Source of the DNA: Paragemmobacter ruber
GTDB lineage: Bacteria; Pseudomonadota; Alphaproteobacteria; Rhodobacterales; Rhodobacteraceae
Direction of reading: 5' to 3'
NCBI RefSeq assembly: GCF_009908315.1
Contig: NZ_JAAATW010000004.1
Location: forward strand, 62,001 to 126,000
DNA length: 64,000 nucleotides
The stretch's first letter is position 1; each line of letters opens with the position of its first letter. Shown in pieces: positions 60,856 to 64,000 of the stretch. The position numbers and the translations under genes are program-made. The notes beneath the pieces are model-generated. The model did not search any database. It had not been told where the DNA came from and saw nothing but the letters and a program-made list of their open reading frames with translations.

Positions 60856-61944
60856 ATGCGGCTCACCCTGACCCAGATCTATGACCAGCGCATCGCCTCG
60901 GGCCAGCTTCGCGCCGATCCGGTGCAGCATGCCGTGCTGCCGATCCTCGAAGACATCCGCCTCTGGCTCGAATCAAACGCCAACCGTCGTGTCGGCCTGT
61001 TCGCCGGGCTCTTCGCCCGCCCTGTCACCCCGCCAAAAGGGCTTTACCTTTGGGGTGGTGTCGGGCGCGGCAAATCCATGCTGATGGACCTCTTCACCGA
61101 AGCCACCGCCATCACCGCCAAGCGCCGCGTCCATTTCCACGCCTTCATGCAGGACGTCCACCGTGGCATGCACGAGGCGCGCAAGCGCGGCGTCGAAGAT
61201 CCCATCGCCCCCGTGGCCGAGGCGATCCTTGCCGATACGCGGCTTCTGGCCTTTGACGAGATGCAGATCACCGACATCACCGATGCCATGGTCGTGGGCC
61301 GCCTGTTCGAAAAACTCCTCGCCGCAGGCGTGGTCATCGTCACCACCTCGAACCGCCCGCCCGAAGACCTCTATCGCAACGGCCTCAACCGGGCGCTGTT
61401 CCTGCCCTTCATCGACCTGATCCGCGACCGCTGCCACGTCGTCGAACTGCAAAGCCCGACCGATTACCGCCAGCACCGCCTGCAAGGCGCGCAGGTCTAT
61501 TTCCACCCGGCGGGCAAGGTGCGGGGCGAAATGGATGCCATCTGGTCCGATCTCACCGGCGCCGCCCGGGGCGAACCGCTGGTCCTGCCCGTCAACGGCC
61601 GCACGGTCGAAGTGCCGCGCTTCGCCAATGGCGTGGCCCGCGCCACCTTCTGGGATCTCTGCGCCCGCCCCCTCGGTCCGAGCGATTACCTCGCCATCGC
61701 GGGGGCGGTGCGCGTCCTCCTCCTCGAAGACATCCCCCAGCTTTCCGCCTCGAACTATAACGAGGCAAAGCGCTTCGTCACCCTGATCGACGCGCTGTAT
61801 GAGGCGCGGGTCCGCCTGATCTGCTCGGCCGCCGATGAACCCGAACGGCTGTATATCGAAGGCGAAGGCGCGTTCGAATTCGAACGCACCGCCTCCCGCC
61901 TGCGCGAGATGCAGTCAGCCGATTGGGCTGGCGATAAGGCCTGA
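60856..61944 (+). CDS. zapE: Cell division ATPase ZapE (AFG1 family)
   Basis: ZapE is an AAA-family ATPase associated with the division ring. The product (362 residues from ATG 60856) has Walker A GGVGRGKSMLMDLF, Walker B LLAFDEMQITDI, the sensor TTSNRPPEDLYRNGLNR and the DLC/P-rich end typical of this family. The frame is open back to 60703; the start at MRLTLTQIYDQRI matches the usual family N terminus, but its ribosome site (AAAGG, one base away) is poor, so an earlier start is possible. It belongs to the ordinary chromosome flank. Confidence 0.85.
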   Translation: MRLTLTQIYDQRIASGQLRADPVQHAVLPILEDIRLWLESNANRRVGLFAGLFARPVTPPKGLYLWGGVGRGKSMLMDLFTEATAITAKRRVHFHAFMQDVHRGMHEARKRGVEDPIAPVAEAILADTRLLAFDEMQITDITDAMVVGRLFEKLLAAGVVIVTTSNRPPEDLYRNGLNRALFLPFIDLIRDRCHVVELQSPTDYRQHRLQGAQVYFHPAGKVRGEMDAIWSDLTGAARGEPLVLPVNGRTVEVPRFANGVARATFWDLCARPLGPSDYLAIAGAVRVLLLEDIPQLSASNYNEAKRFVTLIDALYEARVRLICSAADEPERLYIEGEGAFEFERTASRLREMQSADWAGDKA

Positions 61945-62087
61945 CGATCTGGCTCTAAAGCCGCCACCGATCGTTAAGGTTAACGTATTAGGATGGCACC
62001 GTGCGTGCATACACCTGTCTGCACTGCTTTGCTGCACGGGTTCCTGCACGCCCATTTCAGGCCAAACCCCCGTGGTTAATGGGGATT
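61945..62087. repeat. Gap after zapE with TGCTGCA-type repeats
   Basis: This convergent gap holds GCTTTGCTGCAC at 62026-62037, identical to 26968-26979, with further CTGCAC copies on both sides, and two copies of ATTTCAGGCC at 62054 and 62085, the second reaching into the permease gene. No gene is seen. Confidence 0.5.
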
Positions 62088-62852
62088 TCAGGCCCAGACC
62101 TGCCACAAAAGCCGCGCCGCCATCGCCGTCGACGTGACCACCAGCAGCGGCTTGATCAGCCGCGCCCCCACCCGCATCGCCAGCCTGGCGCCAAGCGCCG
62201 CTCCCGCCACCTGCGCCGCCGCCATCAGCAGGCCCACCCACCACCACACCGCCCCGGTCGGCACGAACACCGCCAGCGATCCCAGATTGCTGGCAAAGTT
62301 CAAAAGCTTCGTATGCGCCGTGGCCTTCAGAACGCCAAACCCCGCCAGCATCACGAAGGCCAGCATGAAGAACGATCCCGTCCCCGGCCCGAAGAACCCG
62401 TCATAGGCCGCGATCAGGGGCACCGCCGTCAGGGCAAAGATACCGGGCCGCATCCGCTGCACCCGGTCGGCATCGCTCAGCCCCGGCTTGAACGCAAAGA
62501 ACAGCGCCACCGCCACCAGGATCACCGGCATCACCAGCCGCAGAAACTCGGCCGGCATCAGATGCGCCACGCCCGCGCCCAAGGCGCCGCCTATGCCGGA
62601 AATCCCCGCCATTCCAATCTGTTGGCGCAGGTCCACATGGCCCGCACGGGCATAGCTGACCGTGGCAGTCGCCGCACCGAAGGTGCCTTGCAGCTTGTTC
62701 GTCGCCAAAGCCTCGATCGGTGATGCCCCCGCCAGCAGCAGTGCAGGCACCGTGATCAGCCCGCCCCCGCCCGCGATGGAGTCGACGAACCCCGCCAGAA
62801 AGGCGGCAAGGATCAGCAGCAGCGCAATTTGGGGAAGAACCTCAAGCATCAT
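62088..62852 (-). CDS. TSUP-family permease (sulfite/organosulfonate exporter type)
   Basis: A 254-residue membrane protein with about eight hydrophobic segments, starting MMLEVLPQIALLLILAAFLA. The family motif GFVDSIAGGGGLITVPALLL near residues 20-39 and its repeat-like second half (AYDGFFGPGTGSFFMLAFV and HTKLLNFASNLGSLAVF) identify the TSUP/TauE-SafE family. Substrates of such proteins include sulfite, taurine-derived or sulfoacetate compounds; which applies here cannot be seen. It is convergent with zapE. Confidence 0.88.
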   Translation of the reverse strand: MMLEVLPQIALLLILAAFLAGFVDSIAGGGGLITVPALLLAGASPIEALATNKLQGTFGAATATVSYARAGHVDLRQQIGMAGISGIGGALGAGVAHLMPAEFLRLVMPVILVAVALFFAFKPGLSDADRVQRMRPGIFALTAVPLIAAYDGFFGPGTGSFFMLAFVMLAGFGVLKATAHTKLLNFASNLGSLAVFVPTGAVWWWVGLLMAAAQVAGAALGARLAMRVGARLIKPLLVVTSTAMAARLLWQVWA

Positions 62853-62965
62853 GCCGCCTTCATTTCCGCCCCCGGCGCCAAAGTAAACCCCGCTTGCAGC
62901 CTCCCGCCCCTGCGCTAGTCTGGCGCGAAGGCCCGCTGCGACGGGCGGATCAGAAGGGGATGCCC

Positions 62966-63646
62966 ATGCCACGCCTGCCGCTTGCCCTGTTCCTTTCGCT
63001 CGTGTCGGGAACCGCCCTTGCCGACACCCGCTTCACGCTGGACGGCAGCCTGCTGGTCTACAACACCGCCTATCCCGTCGATGCCACCCTGATCGACCCC
63101 GACAGCGGCATTTCCCCGGCCGATACCGTGGGCGACATCGCATACGAGGATATTGATGCCCTGCGCTCCATCCTTGCCCGCAACGATGGCAGGGTGCAGA
63201 CGATGCGCCTCACCTCGGATGGCGGCTATATCGAAGCCGCCTATGAAATGGCTGCAATCATAAAGGATTACGGGCTGAACACCGAAGTGCAGGGCGAATG
63301 TGCCAGCGCCTGCGCCATCCTCTTTTCCGCCGGCGAAAGCCGCGTGATGAACCGCGGCGGCCGCATCGGCCTGCACCCGTCCAGCTGGGGCGTCGAGGCG
63401 ATCCGCAACTATTACGAAGGCACCCGCGCCGACAGCGGCTGGAAGGACGAATTCGCCTTCGCCGAATGGGTCTATGAAGAGGGCCAGCGCGACGCGAACA
63501 AGCTGATCACCCATTTCCTGTCGCATGGCGTCAGCGCGGATTTCGCCGTCAAGGTCGTCTCGATCGGCATGAACGGCATGTGGTATCCCACACGGGCCGA
63601 GATGGAGGCTGCGAACCTCATCACCGCGCCCGCGGCGGCAGACTGA
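62966..63646 (+). CDS. Secreted ClpP-fold protein (COG3904 type)
   Basis: A 226-residue precursor with a signal peptide (MPRLPLALFLSLVSGTALA). The mature part has the ClpP/crotonase-like pattern MRLTSDGGYIEAAYEMAAII, then TEVQGECASACAILFSAGES with Ser in the CASACA loop at the place of the nucleophile, and GRIGLHPSSWG with a possible catalytic His. Predicted periplasmic proteins of the COG3904 group share this. AGAAGGGG six bases before ATG 62966 fixes the start. Confidence 0.75.
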   Translation: MPRLPLALFLSLVSGTALADTRFTLDGSLLVYNTAYPVDATLIDPDSGISPADTVGDIAYEDIDALRSILARNDGRVQTMRLTSDGGYIEAAYEMAAIIKDYGLNTEVQGECASACAILFSAGESRVMNRGGRIGLHPSSWGVEAIRNYYEGTRADSGWKDEFAFAEWVYEEGQRDANKLITHFLSHGVSADFAVKVVSIGMNGMWYPTRAEMEAANLITAPAAAD

Positions 63647-63719
63647 ACGCGCCCTTCACCTTCGGGAAAGGATCGGCGCCCATCCTGCACCACGGTCCCG
63701 GAGGATGGTTCGCATGTGC

Positions 63720-64000
63720 CTACAGATCCAACCGCCGATGCACCCGCCCCACACGGCGCCCGTCCTGCAGGGCGTAATCCGGCTCGTGGCGATAGTCGCG
63801 AAAGCCCTGCCGCGCGTAAAAGGCCAGCCCCGGCACGTTGTCGGCCCGGATCGTCGCATTGATGACCTGCACCCCTGCGCTGTTCGCCGCCGCCCGCGTC
63901 GCGGCGAAGAGCGCAGCACCCGTTCCCCGCGCCTGCACGTCCGGATCCACGAAGGTGCCGATGTCGCCCCAGCCCTGCGGCAGGTCGCCCGACCGTCCCA
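63720..64000 (-). CDS. GNAT acetyltransferase, 5' part beyond the window
   Basis: The last 93 codons of a gene that runs in from beyond the right edge. The visible part has the acetyl-CoA binding pattern FVDPDVQARGTGAALFAATR and the C-terminal IRADNVPGLAFYARQGFRDY of GNAT acetyltransferases. An apparent start at 63950 is an internal GTG: the frame stays open upstream and GTFVDPD reads through it. The substrate cannot be judged. Confidence 0.8.
   Translation of the reverse strand, partial: GRSGDLPQGWGDIGTFVDPDVQARGTGAALFAATRAAANSAGVQVINATIRADNVPGLAFYARQGFRDYRHEPDYALQDGRRVGRVHRRLDL

Noticed and set aside
61994-62009. TGGCACC-GTGC-GTGCA after zapE as a sigma-54 promoter
   Set aside because: Spacing is right but the -12 half is poor and there is no plus-strand gene for about 950 bases; kept only as a possible antisense or small RNA start.
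1-64000. tRNA or rRNA genes, CRISPR arrays, insertion sequences, prophage or attachment sites
   Set aside because: None was seen: no regular spacer-repeat arrays, no transposase or integrase-like products and no recognisable cloverleaf or rRNA sequence.

Overview
The window is almost entirely one flagellar and chemotaxis locus from an alphaproteobacterium, most likely a Rhodobacteraceae/Paracoccaceae member related to Rhodobacter (Cereibacter) sphaeroides. The grounds are the very high GC content with strong G/C third positions, the gene set itself, and several arrangements known from the Fla1 flagellum of that species: its own rpoN, a FleQ/FleT-type pair of activators, a FlgJ without a muramidase domain next to a separate transglycosylase, a single-domain-split CheA pair (CheA4/CheA3 type), FlgT, FlgP and a probable MotF. 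The genus cannot be fixed from sequence reading alone.

Layout. 1-14472 (+): flgBCDEFGHIJKL (rod, hook, L and P rings, hook-filament junctions), a SltF-like transglycosylase and a FleQ-like sigma-54 activator with a DNA-binding domain. 14545-18222 (-): fliD, motB, motA. 18509-21529 (+): flagellin fliC with a strong terminator, then rpoN. 37260-21596 (-): fleT-fliEFGHIJ, fliKLMN, fliOPQR-flhB and three membrane-protein genes, i.e. the MS/C rings and the export apparatus. 37656-49712 (+): an unknown small gene, then cheA4-cheR-cheB-cheW-tlpT-cheY-cheA3, a small receiver-like protein, fliS and two small genes. 49684-51703: a second fliL-like gene (-) facing a nitrile-hydratase-leader-like gene and a Sel1-like secreted protein (+). 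55013-51844 (-): flgP-flgT-flgA-flgM and a DUF2802-like gene. 55217-59053 (+): flhA-flhF-fliA. From 59130 on the content is ordinary chromosome: a GAF protein, a small membrane protein, zapE, a TSUP permease, a ClpP-fold secreted protein and the end of a GNAT acetyltransferase cut by the window edge.

Regulation can be read directly. Eleven sites fit the sigma-54 pattern TGGCACG-N4-TTGC with the strict GG-N10-GC spacing; ten of them lie at the head of early operons or genes (flgB, flgG, sltF, motF-like, fliO, fliK, fleT, cheA4, flgP, flhA) and one is inside the end of flgC. Six sites fit a sigma-28 pattern CTAAA-N14..16-GCCGTT and sit before fliC, fliD, fliS, the second fliL, the nitrile-hydratase-leader-like gene and the unknown gene at 37656. 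Since rpoN, both activators, fliA and flgM are all present, the locus appears to carry its complete transcriptional hierarchy: FleQ, then FleT plus RpoN for the basal body and hook, then FliA (held by FlgM) for the late genes.

The least understood parts are the late sigma-28 genes of unknown function, the two gene-free stretches with repeated short motifs (26687-27021 and 37261-37655), and two very short coupled reading frames before cheA4 and fliA. No tRNA, rRNA, CRISPR array, insertion sequence or prophage was seen.
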